A stretch of 64,000 bases of DNA from the NCBI RefSeq assembly GCF_036417845.1, contig NC_089994.1:16014001-16078000 (forward strand), read 5' to 3'. This document shows, piece by piece, positions 46,754-59,358 of the stretch. Position numbers and translations under genes: made by a program. A model generated the notes under the pieces. It was not told the origin of the DNA and searched no databases. It saw only the letters and a list, made by a program, of their open reading frames with translations. This DNA is from Apteryx mantelli (Eukaryota; Chordata; Aves; Apterygiformes; Apterygidae). Numbering within the stretch: the first letter of the stretch is position 1; each line of letters begins with the position of its first letter.

Positions 46754-46811
46754 TGAGTGACATATTTTCATTTGACTCATCTGCTGTCAAAATGGTGACA
46801 TCCTTGAGTCA
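46754..46811. promoter_or_regulatory. Candidate enhancer with three AP-1-type sites
   Basis: TGAGTGA at 46754-46760, TGACTCA at 46773-46779 and TGAGTCA at 46805-46811 lie within 58 bp. Two are perfect AP-1 consensus sites. Function is inferred. Confidence 0.35.
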
Positions 46812-49800
46812 CGTTAAAAATGAGGCCTTGTAGTTGAATTGGCGCGTGCTTCTGGTAAGCATGGAGCCGCTTCTTGTTTTGTCCTTGCTAAAAAAAAAAT
46901 TATTATTATTGTTGTTATTTTCCTTCCTTGAGATAGGACGAAACTGGTTAATGTTATCCCTTACGTCCTGGATTGCAAATAACAGGAGAGCCTCATCCAA
47001 GTGGCACGCTGGATGTTAGCTGTAAAGATGTTCAAATGACCTGCTTTACAACTATTAAAAACCCTTTTAAAAAAAAAGGAAAAGAAAAAAGTTAGTGCCC
47101 AGTAGCCAGATGGTTGGAAAAGAACACCCCACGATCAATGAGGCAATGTGTAAATATTTTCAGTCATTACCAGGGTACTGCTGTGTTGACACCGAAATCC
47201 AAAGTGCTATTCCATTGGGCTCCTCACTGATCAACAGATGAGCCCTGATAAAACAGGGGATAAAAGCACAGTGCTGAGCATTATTATGGATTGTGGGGCT
47301 TGTTGACAAGGACAGGCTTCCATCGCGGTCTAAAAATGGATTTCAAATCCTGTTTAAGCATGTAACTGAGCCACAAACAGTATTTCTTCCCTGGCTGTCA
47401 AGTTTGAATTAAATGGTGTGTTACTTTCTTTTGAGCTGTTTTATTTAAGGTGAAATACTGCATAGTTGACTAATTTTTCTGTTTGCCACATTTATATTGG
47501 AAGGAGTAAGGTGGAAGCTGATGTAGCGTTATCTGCTTGAAATACACCTAACCAGAAATGACAGGAAAGTAATGTAAATCAAACTGTGGAATTACAATAG
47601 ATTTTGGGGAAAAAAAAATTCTCCTAAAAGCAGGCTGTAGAGATCCTCTCTGATCCTCTTAGAAGTCTTCACAGGGGCAATACTATTTGCATGCATAAAA
47701 TATGAAGTTTCTTCAGCAAACAGAAGTGCTGAACCCATGGAGAGGCATCTTCCCCCCTTTTTTTTGTCCTCCCCTCTGGTGCTTTCCCTCATGAAAAACC
47801 TCCTGGGTGATACCTCTCACAGAAGGTAGCTTGAAATCTGACTTTAAATAGATGCTTGTAAAAGCTGCTCTCTAATGTCTGAATCCATAACTGCCCACCT
47901 CAAAACTCCCACGGCAGCGGGGAGCAGCTGCTGTTGGTCGTGGTACCTGGGATCCCACCGCTGAGACGGGAGGTTGTCTTCTGCTGTGGGGGGTGAGGTG
48001 TCCTCGCGGTTGTGTGCGACAGGTTGCCCTTGTCAGTGCGTGACGTTAAATGTGAACTTGTCTCACCTTTATCGAGAGCAATGTGAGGCTCATAAAACCT
48101 TGCCAGGGTGCATGTAGGGTGGATTTATCTTTTTGATGTGTTCTCCTGCAGCCTGATCAGAACAGCAGGTTGCAATGCTTCAAACCCCAGTCTCCTATTT
48201 CCCATAATAGTGACTCCTAGGGAAGGAGGGGGACAGTTTTGCAAACGAAAAGCTCTTGCTAGGTATAGCGAAGTCCAGAGATGGTCCTTGAAGAGGTCTC
48301 CATTCTGGAGCTCGGGTGGAAGAGCTGCTTCCTTGCTTAAACGAGGTGACAAGTTTATGTGGAAAGACAGTGGTTGATGTCCTCCTCCTAATGCCTGTCC
48401 CCTGGTGGGGGGCGACCAGGTGGCCAGGGCCTTGTCCCTATTCCCAGTTATGTAAAACAGATGAAATAGGCGGTTCCCCCAGACTCAGCTACAGCTTCAC
48501 TGCTGAGGTTTATTTAAACCCATTGCTGTGAGCAGGCTGAGAGAAAGGCCCAGCGTTCAGGGCTGTGAGCCCCCCCTTCCCTCCTCGACTTGCTCTTTGT
48601 CTCCCTGGGACTTGCCTGGCAGCTTCTGTTTTCCTCCAAATTTGTGTAGGTTTTGCATCCTTTCCCATGAAGCTGCCAGCAATCCAGGCAGCTTTCTGGA
48701 AGCCTTTTGTTCGCTTTCTCTCCCCTCCCCTTGGATCGGGCTGTTACGGTAAGGCCAGGACCCTGTGCTCCTTGGGGAATAAAACCACAGAGGCTCTGTG
48801 GAGGGTCCAAATGCTGCAGACATCAGGCAGGGGAAAATCTGTCTAGGTGCCCTTCTGAGCTGCTTGTGTTTTCTAGTTAACTGCTGCATTTATCTTGCTC
48901 GTTGATTAATTCACTCTGGTTCCTGGCACATACTGGTGCCTGTTCCTCTGATTACAGAGTTCTTCAGGATTTTGGATTTATTTATTTTTCATGTTTGTTT
49001 TTTAAGGTGCTCACTTATCTCCTTATTGTTTTAGGGTGACTGCTAAGAGAATGGAAAATACCATCACTTCAGGGTGGAGGACTCCTGTGAATATCCATGA
49101 TCTGAAACTGATGCTCGCAGACCACGGGCATGCGGTGTTTTACCACAGCTGGCATTTGTCAGGGCTTAGTATTTATTAATGCAGATTGCACAAAAGCAGA
49201 CTGAGCTAAAACAACTGTGGTGTTTGCTAGGAACAATTTCGCTGGTTCATTTATCCCTGCAAGATTGTGCTGTCAGTGTCTCTGACTCTGCAGAAACAGC
49301 ATGAGAACATCGCTTCCTCCTGCCGTTGCCCTGGCTTGGCGATGGCATGGGCTGGGACAGACCCCCCTGTGTCCTGCCCTGGGGTGGCAGCTGGGGATGC
49401 CCAGTGGCAGGGGGCTGATGGGCCCTCGGGGAAGACGACATCCCTTCCTGGGCAGAGAACTGCGTTGGGGACTCGGAGGTCTCTGTAGGAGAAACCTTTG
49501 TACCGGTGAGAAGGCTAAGGTTTATAGCATAACTACACATCTGAAGGTAACCTCTGAGGTTGGGAGCAGTTGTGAGCTGCTGTGGGTGGGGCTGGAGAGG
49601 GGAACAAGCCCTCTTCATCCTGCCTGACCGTGGTGAAGGGACTTTCCTCCCTCCTGTTCTTCCTGCTCTTCTGCCTTTTCTCTGCCTTGGACGTGGAGCC
49701 AGGATGTTTTCTGGGGCAGGAGCTGCCTTGCGTGAGTCTGTAGCATTTAGGGCTCTGATCTGGGGCGAGATGTGGCATGTTCTGGTCTGCAGTTGTCACC

Positions 49801-51999
49801 TCTGCCCATCCCACCAGTGCAGAGCGTCTTTGTGGTGACGGGGACGGTACCCCTTCAGGGGAAGGACTGATAGCGGAAGTGCAACACATCAGTTAAGCAG
49901 ACAGGCCTTCAGAAGCCAGCAGACAGCATCTTATAATTAATCTGCCTCCATGGAAAGATAAATGCCAGTTCTATTAGTGTAATGTAGTGTTTTCAACAAT
50001 TGTGCTAAAAATGAGCCACTTACCACCTGCTGAGCAGCACCTCATCCGCCTTGCAAAATGTATTTGCATGTGAATCTGCCTGCTAATAGCTCCGGTCCGC
50101 TTTCATCTGCCTCCCGTGATGTACTGCTGCGGTGCTCCCAGGCCGAATCTGATCTTTGCCTGGGTTCAGGTTTTGAGTGGTTCTGAGCAGTCTCAACTCC
50201 CCAAAGACTTCCTGGGCAGAGAAACTTGCCTGAGGGCTCTTGGAGGAAGGGAGAAAGTTAGTAATGACAATTTTTGCAAGTGGCACAGAGAATAAAAATG
50301 TTCTTGAAGCCTTTTTGAGAGCTCTTGCCTTAACTTGCATTTCTAAATGTTGGTGTGTGGTTGTTTTTTTTTTTTTTTCCTCCTGATAAAGTTTGCTTTG
50401 GACAAATGCACTGCTTATTTAACAATACCGCAATCTCTGCGTTTCAGTAGTACAAATATAAAACAGGAGTGGTTTTAACTGCATGTGTATGCTAGTACCA
50501 CTTATCAAGAGATGTAGCTAAAATGGAGGCAGGGTGAATTCTGTATTATTAATCTAAAAGGGGTTTAGCACTGACTATTTTTAATTTATTTATTTTTAGG
50601 TCTCAGAACAGATTACCAATTTAAATTTGAATTTAAGAAAAACATCAGTGAGACCTATACAAATAGCAATGAGTTTGAAAAAGTACTGTACTAAATTGGG
50701 CGTAGAATCAACGTGAACTGTGTATTGTGTGAGCCGAGGCTTTATCAATGTGATAGTGTCCTAGACTATATTAATTATCTTACTTTCGCTGTTTACTGTG
50801 GAGAAAATGCTGATGTTTACATTTTTCCAGAGGCCATACTTTTAGTTTCTGTTGTTCAGAAATGCTTTTGCTTTTAATCACTTTTGGTTTCAGTACAGTT
50901 AGCTAGTGTATAGAGAACTCTTATTTTTCTGCCTGGAATAATTGTTTCAGACTCCTTGTCGCTGAAAACAGGAAGGCTTGTCATCTTTTCCCAGCCTGCA
51001 AAAGAGCAAAAAACCCAGCCCTGAAACAAAAAGAATAAAGCAGGTAGGAAGATAAAGTTGCTTTTCCTGAAAACTGGGGAGGTTTGTGTTTGCGCTTCTA
51101 GTTTTGCGTAGCTTCCTAGTGAGACTTTCCATGGTGCCTCCACAGCGGGTCAGCTGAACGCTGAAATGTTTCCCTGAAACCTTGGGAGCCGCTCGTCCGG
51201 GTCCTGCTCGTTCCCAGAGCCGCGTCCCGGTTCGCAAAACCGGCGAGCTGCAACGGCGCTGACTCAAGCTCAGGTTTAACTTACTTATCTTTAAGCGTGT
51301 GTTTTGGTGGATGTTCCTTCAGGGAGCCTGTTGTCTGGCATATCCAGCGTGTACGTACGTTTGTCCACCTTGCGAAAACAGATTTAGTGTGGACAATGAC
51401 AAATCTTGATGCAGTTAATAAGGAATGAATTACTGTATAACGTTAGTCAGATTGAGCCTTGATGTTGTTTAGATGTATGTTGGGCTATAAAACTATGTAG
51501 ATACAACTTTTTTTTTTTTTTAAAGAAAGATAATGAGTGAAAATTCTTGTTTATTTGCAGATTAGTTTGCTAGAATGGTTAATGACCAATGAAACTGAAC
51601 TCTGAAAGCACGTAAATCAAATGCAAAGCAAGATTAAATTTATATTTAAATAAACTTCCATCATACAGATTTGAATAGGTGACTTGGGTGGGGGGGGAAA
51701 ATTCCTTTGGGCTTTAAATCAAGCCATCATGTATGCTAGTAGGGAAAGAAACACTCTTTTTTTTTTTTTCCTCCCCTTTGAGATAGAATTTTTGATGACT
51801 TCAGGATTCTTTAAGAATTTAGTGGATTGCTATTTACCCCCATGCACAGAGACCTGATAAATTCTTGACATCAGTTTTGTATCTACCAAATCTCTGCTAC
51901 CAAATATTTTCTCTGTGGGTTTCAAGATGCAATTTAAGAGCTGTATTCAGTTAAAGGAAAGCAAACAAATATTCGACCCAGCAATACAGCATAACTCAC

Positions 52000-53260
52000 C
52001 TGATGCCATTCGTCGATGCCACCCAAATGGGATCGTACGTAGCTCACCGACGCGGGCGCCATCGCCCCGCGAACGCCAGCCGTGTTGTAGCTTGTTCCGG
52101 ACAGTCGCGGCAGGCTGCCTGGTAGTGCCTGGTGCTTCCGAAGCACCCGAGAAAATCCAGCAGATGTTTTAACGCCGTCGTGCGGCAGGATCGTTTCCTC
52201 CACGCGCGAGCACACGGATGCGCTTTGGGATGGCAGCAGAAGGGTGTGTCCAAGCCAGAGCTGGGAATCGCTGGGCTTTGGATCCGGGGGGATCTCGCCG
52301 CCGGGTCCCGCGGTTTCTAACCCAGATTTACCCATTTCTCAGCACTGAAGGAACTGCGGTGGGTTGGGTGACTCGATGCCTAACGCTTTTGGCGCTGGCG
52401 CCCGGGCTGGGAAGGCAGAAGCGGCGTTGGGGCTCCGCGCGCCTGCCTCGGCTGTGAATCAGCCAGCGACGCTAATGGGCGTTTGAGGACTAAATATATT
52501 TTTAAGCTGTCTGGCTGCTTGCTCCCGCTGAGAACGGGGAGATTAACGGCACTGACACGGTCCTCGGGCTTCCTTCAGGATGAATCTGCCCCGCTCGGGC
52601 ATTTCTTGTCGCTTGTGTTGTGTTTTTGCCGCCTGTGGGTCGCTGGTCGGAGGAAGGCGGCAGCAGCGCCCGCGGCCCTTCCTTGCCGTCCTCCCCAGGA
52701 CGGGGAGATCGGGCACGGACAGGGCAGGCAGAAACCCTGGCCAAGAAACCGAAAAGACCCAGAGGGGCTTGGGGAGATCTCGGAGGGGAGCACATGTGCG
52801 AGCCAGGTGCTTTAAAACAGCTTTAAAAATGGTTGCCGGCAGCTGGAGGTGTCCCTCAGGGAGGCCGTGGGCTGCTGGGTGTAACGAAGCCGCCGGCGAT
52901 GGCGACGCGTCGGCCCGGCCCTTGGCGGCCCTGCCCGGAGCAGCCGGAGGGGAAGCAGGCAGCCGCTGCCGAAACGCGAGGGGAAACGGGCTGAGGTGGA
53001 AACGGGGCCGCGGTGTCTTGGCGCCGTGCGGGAGGGAGGGGGCTTTTCCCTCCCTCCCCTCCTCGCGCCTCCGCCGGGCCCGGTGTCGGCGTCGCCCTCG
53101 GCGAGGCCATCGCATCGCGTCGCGTCGCCTCAGCGCGGTGCGGGAGCAGCCGTCGTCCCGTGGACGTGGGATCCTGCGCCGTCGCGGGGGAGCTGTTTGG
53201 AAGAGTGCTGCTTGTGTCTTTTATTTTCGTTATTATTATTTATCGTCGTGCGGAGTGAGG
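52000..53260. promoter_or_regulatory. Intronic CpG-rich region, candidate alternative PITPNM2 promoter
   Basis: CpG density rises well above the flanks, densest at about 52400-53200, 0.5-1.7 kb before the candidate exon at 53704. A 333-codon open frame crosses it (52580-53581). Its Arg/Gly-rich, low-complexity content and lack of any family match point to GC-driven openness. A start site for a shorter PITPNM2 transcript would explain the CpG content. This is inference. Confidence 0.4.
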
Positions 53261-53703
53261 TCCGTGGTGATGTTTCCACCGTGGGGATCGCTCAACACCG
53301 TATTTGAAAGGGAAATGCTGTGGGGGGAAGTTGGGACGATATGGCGCAGAGAGAGCACGCCACGAGCGGTCAGTGCACCGCTCTTATTTATTTATTTTCT
53401 TAATTTTTTTTTTTTTTCCTTTCTGAATTTCCATGAGTTCGAGATGGCGATGACTCATGGCTTGGAACGCGCTTTAAATCCCCGAGGTGCTCGTTGCCGC
53501 CTACCATCACGTATTGAATTTCTGACATACCGGAGGGATGTCTGCAGAGAAACTCTGATGTGCAATTATAAAACGTTGTAGCTGCATGTTGTTTGCATAG
53601 GAGCCATTAGCATGGTATCAGCGTGGCGATAACGCCGCTTTCTTCTGGCTGCTGATTTCCCCCGGGCATGGCAGTTAAGCGACTGTGCTTTCTCTTCCCC
53701 TAG

Positions 53704-53803
53704 GATGTTGACACATGTGGACCAACAGTGACATCCTTTTCCAGCGATGCTGTCTTCGCTCCCTCCTGCGCTCAGACGCCTCTAGAGAGATTTTCTGCAG
53801 AAG
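53704..53803 (+). other. PITPNM2: PITPNM2 non-coding exon 2 (candidate)
   Basis: A 100-nt segment bounded by a pyrimidine-rich CCCCTAG acceptor and a GCAGAAG|GTAGGT donor, on the strand and in the place expected for a 5'-UTR exon of PITPNM2. It carries three ATGs. Two open short frames that stop inside the exon (53705-53731 and 53747-53785). The one at 53715 stays open through the donor, 29 codons plus 2 nt. I do not recognise the peptide as the conserved PITPNM2 start, so I read these as upstream ATGs. Confidence 0.5.
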
Positions 53804-56120
53804 GTAGGTCCTGGCAGTGCAGCTGGATGCCTGTCCTTTCTTCTATATTGCAAAAAATAAATAAATATAAAAATTAAAGGTTGCTAGGGAGAACAGTAAT
53901 GAGTCCGATGGCTACTAGCTGGCTGCTGGTGAGAGAGGGGATTAACCTGAGCTTGGTTTCCACTTGAAGAGACGATCGGGGAAACTCTCTAAAATGGAGC
54001 CAGGAGGAACGGTGCTATGAGTTGCCTTTGAGAGGGGTTTGGCAGCCGCAGGACGCGTTGGCTTGGATTGCGTAGACGTGTGTTGGAAGCAAACCTCTTT
54101 CTAAGGAAAATTCATGCTCCCTACCTTTTGTTTTGGCTTAGTCAGCATCCTCGTTTGAAATCTTTTCGAGCAAATGAATTAAAAAGGAAATTCCTGTGCA
54201 GGGGAGCGCAGCTAGTATAAACTTTTTGTATATATTTAAATGTTGTGTGGGTCTCTCTCCCATCTGAAAAATTTTAATGACCTTGTATGCATTTAATTTG
54301 TACTGAAATAATCAGGGTGCAGCCCCTGGTACTACTATAAAATTGCTATCAATTTCTATCTTTTCTTCCCCCCCATCCCTCCCAAACTTTTAATTTACTT
54401 TACTTTTCTAAGAGGATTGACCTGCAGAACTCCCCAGCAAAGAGTGTAAATGGAGAAACTGAATACTTTTTTTTTTTTTTAAACAGGTAGGCTTTAAGAG
54501 ATTTCATGCTTTTTATGAATATGTGGTTACCTGCAGTTCCCTTATGCTGTAACCTCTGGAGTGTCTCTTAAAGGTTTCCTGTGAATCTTTGCATCTCTCA
54601 TTAAAATCCTTTGAGTTCTAGAAATGTGTGTCATAGTGCTAAATCTGTTTACAAAATTAGTGGCTGAGCAGTTTTTCAACAGACGTGGAGCCAGCCTTTA
54701 GATCGTTCCTGACTGGGCAGTTTTGACCTCAGTTGCATCTTCTTGTTTTCTTCCAGTGCATTCCTCGCCATTTTTTTTTCTTTTATGTTTTTAACCCTTA
54801 ATGCCACCAAGTGTTTCTCTTTGCAGTGATACTGTGGTATAACAACCTTGCATTTCTGCTGCTGGATGCTAAAACCCCAAATTCCTGCCATTTGGTTTAA
54901 GAGCACTGAATTGCTGGGAAGAGCAGAGAAAGGATAAATGAGTTGGGATCTGAGACTCTTCACATAGAAGACTAAAAGGTGTTTTCAGTTTCTCTGGATT
55001 TATGCCTTAGAGTCTCAGCAGTTACACTGAAACCCCAGAGTGACTGACACTGGCTTTGTATTAGCATGCAATATCTTTACCAGAAATCCTTGAACATTAC
55101 GGGTCATTTGAATACCTTAAACAACATCTGTCAGGGATGTGGCTCCCAGTAAAATCATCACTATTTGTCTTGTTGATTCCCCTCCTGAAACCTCTCTCTC
55201 CAGGATTGGTAGAGCCTGGGGCCAGCTGGGGCGGCTGCTCCCAGTGCCGCAGCGTGTCCCGCTGCGGGACATCCGATTGCCTCCGAGAGCCCTGCAGCTT
55301 CTCCCCTGCCCACTGCAGCCTGCGAGGGAGCCGGGGACAGGTCTCCTGGGGAATAACTGCTGCTGTCAGCAGCTTTAACAGAGGAGTTAATGCTCTTAGA
55401 GGCACTAATTGCCATGTGCATTTGTGCTCTTGTGCTGGGGGAGAGCAGGGATGTCCCAAGAGCTCTGTCTCCCTCGCCTTAGAGCACTGTGTCCCTTTGC
55501 TCCCCCTTAGGCTGCTGTGGAAAGTGTGTGTCTCCAAATTGGTGGCAAGAGCAAAGAAGAAATACAATCCTTAGCATGTTCGAGGTTTGCTTTGCCTTGA
55601 GGCTATGGCTCTACTCATTTCACTTGCCTGAAGGATTTAATACTCTGCAGGGCTGATGTTCCTTTATAAGGAAGGTGCCCAAGTGATTATTAAGTCTCTG
55701 GGCAGGTAGCGAAAAGTGCCTCCAGTTGCAGCAAAATGAAACCATTCAGCTTGCGTCACTAGAGAGCAAGTAATGTCCCTGGAATGGCAGGTAAGGTATG
55801 TAGGGAGAAAAATGGGTTTTAAACCTTGTCAGGGAATGCAGCATTCATGAAAACAAAGGGCTGCAAAGCACTGCCCAGAGCAAGGGAAAAAGCTGTACAC
55901 GCTGGGTAGTTTTCCCCTCTGTTCTGCCAGCATCCCTGCGCAGCCCTTTCGTGGCTCAGACCCTGAGGCTCTGAATCCAGGCTGCTGGACAGAGCCAAAC
56001 GATGGAGGAGCGTCCCCTGGAAATCGTACTTGAGAGTATTTTACATGGAATTATTTTAAAATCTAGGAAAGTGCCCTGGATTTCTGGCACAAGCAGGAAG
56101 GCAGAGCAGAATCTGAAAGG

Positions 56121-56160
56121 GGTGTGTGTGTGTGTGTGTGTGCGTGTGCGCGTGTGCGCT
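56121..56160. repeat. Alternating GT/GC tract
   Basis: About ten GT units pass into GCGTGTGCGCGTGTGCGC, a continuous purine-pyrimidine alternation of 40 bp that is prone to Z-DNA. Confidence 0.9.
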
Positions 56161-59100
56161 CTGTAAGTGCCTGCGATGCTCCTAGCATGGCTGTGGGACC
56201 TCAGCACGAATGCCGCCCGGGAAGCAGCGTGACAGAGGAGGCGGAGGATGCCGCTGCAGAGCGAGGAGGTGCCCACTGCTCCGTCCAGCTCTGCCCTCGC
56301 TCCTGGCTGTCCAGGGGCACTGCACCACCTTCTTGCCTTTCCTCCTGCCCTGTAATCACAGGAGCCTGGGAGGGATGGGGGGTGAATGCCCCCTCTGTAA
56401 GAAGAGGCAGAGACTGGCGTTGAGCAGGAGGTTAAGAGACAGGAGAGGAGAAAGTAGATGAGGCGAAGGCAGCTGGAGGCACAGCATGCCTTCGTTTGGG
56501 TTGGGGCGGAGGTCTGGGGCTCTGGGGAAGTGGTGCTCCCCCCTCCCCCCCCCAAGCAATTCATGCCCATCACTGAAGTAAATGTACAGTATCCTCCTAT
56601 TAAAGGAAGCGTGGGTTTGCTTCACAACTGGTTCCTTTTCGTGTTCTTCTACCTTCCTCTCCCTTGCCTGCAGCACCTGCCCTTTGGCCTGGGCTGTGAC
56701 TTTTAGGTACATTTTCCCTCCTTCCCAACCGCCACCCTCTGGTTTGTGTAATGCACATGCCTTTCCCCTCCCAGACCCCTATGCCTTTTTACACAGAAGT
56801 AAACCAGGACTGAATCTAACTCTTTCTGTGCTCTGTATGTATCAAGGGGCTTACTGTGCGACCCCAACATGAGAACCGTAGCCTCCTTTAAAGGGGTGAG
56901 TTTGACGGAAAAGACCGATTGCACGCAGTCTGTTTTCATGTTGGAGCCTTCATAGCCTACACTGCAAAACACTCTAACGTGAGCTAGATGGAGGTGATAA
57001 CACTTCAGAGAGCAGGGTGATGGCTGCTTTTGTGCTGGCGAGGAGAGGAACCCTGTCTGGCAGCACAATTGTGGCATTCCCCTATCTCGGTCTGCAAAGG
57101 TTGTGGGTTAGCGTGGCGACGGTGCTGCGCTGGCAGGGAGGGAGGAGGAGGAGCTGCTGCTCATAGATCGGAGAGGGGCAATGGGCATCTCTTACAGGTG
57201 GGGGATAGTTACAGCTGAAGCGAGTTAGATCTGACAGTCTAGGACATAAATGTTTGGAAAGCTACAGAAAGACCCTCTTAAAGGATTGTCTCCTGTATGG
57301 TCTGACATCTTGAAACTTGTAGTGGAGATATGGGCAGGCTTTTCTTTGGTTATTTTCCTTCTTTTTATGGTAGAAATACTAGGGCACGAGGACCTGTTTG
57401 GACATATGTGTTTAACTAGGAGGAAAAAGCTGATGACACTGGTGTTGTAACCACAACCTAACTGACAGTTTCCTGCTGCTAGTAACTTTCTGTAGATAAA
57501 AACCTCCTTCATTTGTGTTTGTCTGTCTGTGCTGTTTAAATATCTGAGGAAGATTCTGCTCTTTTGAGGGGTCTTGTTTTTGACAAAGTCTTTGTAGTTG
57601 TTTGGAGGATGGTGGTAGAGAGATCATTGCAGAACTAATAAAAATTCTGGACCAGTGAAGTGCAGAAGTCTATTTAATGATCTTGTATAACTTAAAACCC
57701 AAGAAGCAACCCCATTTAATATGTGTCAGACTGGTTGTGCAATTAAATTTGCATGTACAAAGCTCTATTTCTGGGGAGGTAGGTTATAATCACATGAACC
57801 TATCTATGCGTTCGAGACCTTTTCATCCTATATCTCCATGGGATCATTACTTGCTTTTAATTCTCCTTCCCATCCCCTTCCCCCCACCCTTCTCCACTCT
57901 GATGTGTAAAATATCACGGCTGCAAAAATGAGAGTCCTTCTTTCCCTGCTGTTTCCACTCCAGCTGGAAAACTTGGACAGATCCTTCCCTTGTGGTTTGT
58001 GATACTGTAAATAAAGGCTTGGGAGGTCACACGTTTTCCATCTCAAGTTATTTTGATTCCAGTGCTGGAATGGGGGGGGGGGGAAGAGGGTGGAGGGAAA
58101 TTAAAAAAAGCAAAACCCCAAACTGTTCTGGTTTATTGTGGGAAAAACAGCTCATTAATACTAAGGGAAAACAATGGAGAAAAAAAAGGCCTTTACAAAG
58201 ACTGTCTCTGACCAAAGCTGAGACTTGGAGAGTCAGGGTCAAAATCTGCAAAGATATCTTCTCTTGAAGTCTTAAAAGAAAAGTTATCTGAAAACTAACG
58301 GCTCTGAACACCTAGCTCCTGTGATCTGGTGCTGTTTCTGGATGCTTCTGAAAAATTTGCTGTCTGTCTATAAAAGTGTGTTGACATAACTCTATAAACA
58401 TATTGGTGAGTAATTTTACCTATGTTCACAATGAGTGGACTGTATGAATACTGTTACTCATTTGTTTAAATGTCAGTTAAGTGGAGGAAATTCTGACCCT
58501 AGGTCTTGCTGGCTGTGATGCATCTTCTGGCTCATCTAGTCTCTGCTTATAGCCCAGGATGGTACCTCATGGTCCAGGGCGTGATGGGTGGATAATATTT
58601 AATATACACCTGCTCCAGATAATGATATAGTTCTGCCTTCTGAAAATCAGCACAGAATCGTGGTGTGTTCAGGCAACTGTTACTGTTGTTGTTTGAGGCT
58701 GGCCTCCTGCATCTGGCAGGCTTGGTCTCCTCACCACTGTTCCTTTCCATGGTGGTGTTCAAGGCTTTGAATATTTGCAGAAAATACTGCTTGGGTTTAA
58801 ACTTCTATTTCATGTTTTTACTTTAATTCTGTTTTGGTTTTACTAAGAAACAAGAGCTCAGAACAAGTTCCATTGGGCTTTATTACAGGCTGGTGATATG
58901 CAGAGTATGATTAATATTGGCTTACTATGGAGAAACTAACAGTTACCGGCAATTCTGTGTCACTTATTTTTGTTTGACTTTTGAAGAGGCCTTTTCCTGG
59001 TAAAGACTTTCTTGTTCTTTTTTATCAAAACAGGATATAAAATGTGAATATAATTTGTCACTACAGAGCTCGCATTGTACCTTGATACTGCAGAAGTATT

Positions 59101-59292
59101 TCTTTTTTCCATAAACCATTATATTTATAAGTGTACAGCAGGAACAGAAGAGACACATTCCACCATCTAGATGTTAATCTCTGTACAGGATAGTCTTTAG
59201 ATTCAATAACTTTTCTAACCTGATCTTCTGTGTGTGGTTTTTTTTTTTTTTCCTCTTTAATGGGCACATGACATATGGACATAAAAAATAAT

Positions 59293-59358
59293 GGCCCAAT
59301 TTCACCCCTGCTGTAGCTCATTGACGTCATTAAAGCTACAGCAGGGATGACTTGGCCC
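59293..59358. mobile_element. Ancient palindromic repeat with central CRE
   Basis: The left arm 59293-59318 and right arm 59334-59358 are imperfect inverted copies. AGCTACAGCAGGG is shared exactly, and both ends are GGCCC. The 15-bp loop holds TGACGTCA (59322-59329), a perfect cAMP-response element. The layout matches short palindromic elements whose loop usually reads like TGACTTCAATGG in sauropsid genomes. Confidence 0.55.

Larger units (their letters stand above)
37294..53703 (+). other. PITPNM2 intron 1 (by synteny)
   Basis: About 16.4 kb without a recognisable protein exon on either strand. It contains the 3' flank of the CpG island (to about 39.6 kb), an AT-rich block (39.6-41.3 kb), a 28-T run (44644-44671), a TTTTA repeat (46412-46436), an AP-1 motif cluster (46754-46811) and a CpG-rich stretch (52.0-53.3 kb). 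Many short open frames lie in the GC-richer parts and look random. Confidence 0.6.

Noticed and set aside
52580-53581. A 333-codon plus-strand open frame, the longest in the window
   Set aside because: Arg/Gly-rich low-complexity N-terminal half in a CpG-rich region, no recognised domain, and a translated T-run in the C-terminal part (Phe tract). Noted as the mark of a possible promoter instead.
55097-55574. Overlapping open frames of 145 (+) and 156 (-) codons
   Set aside because: The plus frame is Cys-rich, but there is no domain, no splice support and the opposite strand is equally open, so it is probably chance in a moderately GC-rich patch.
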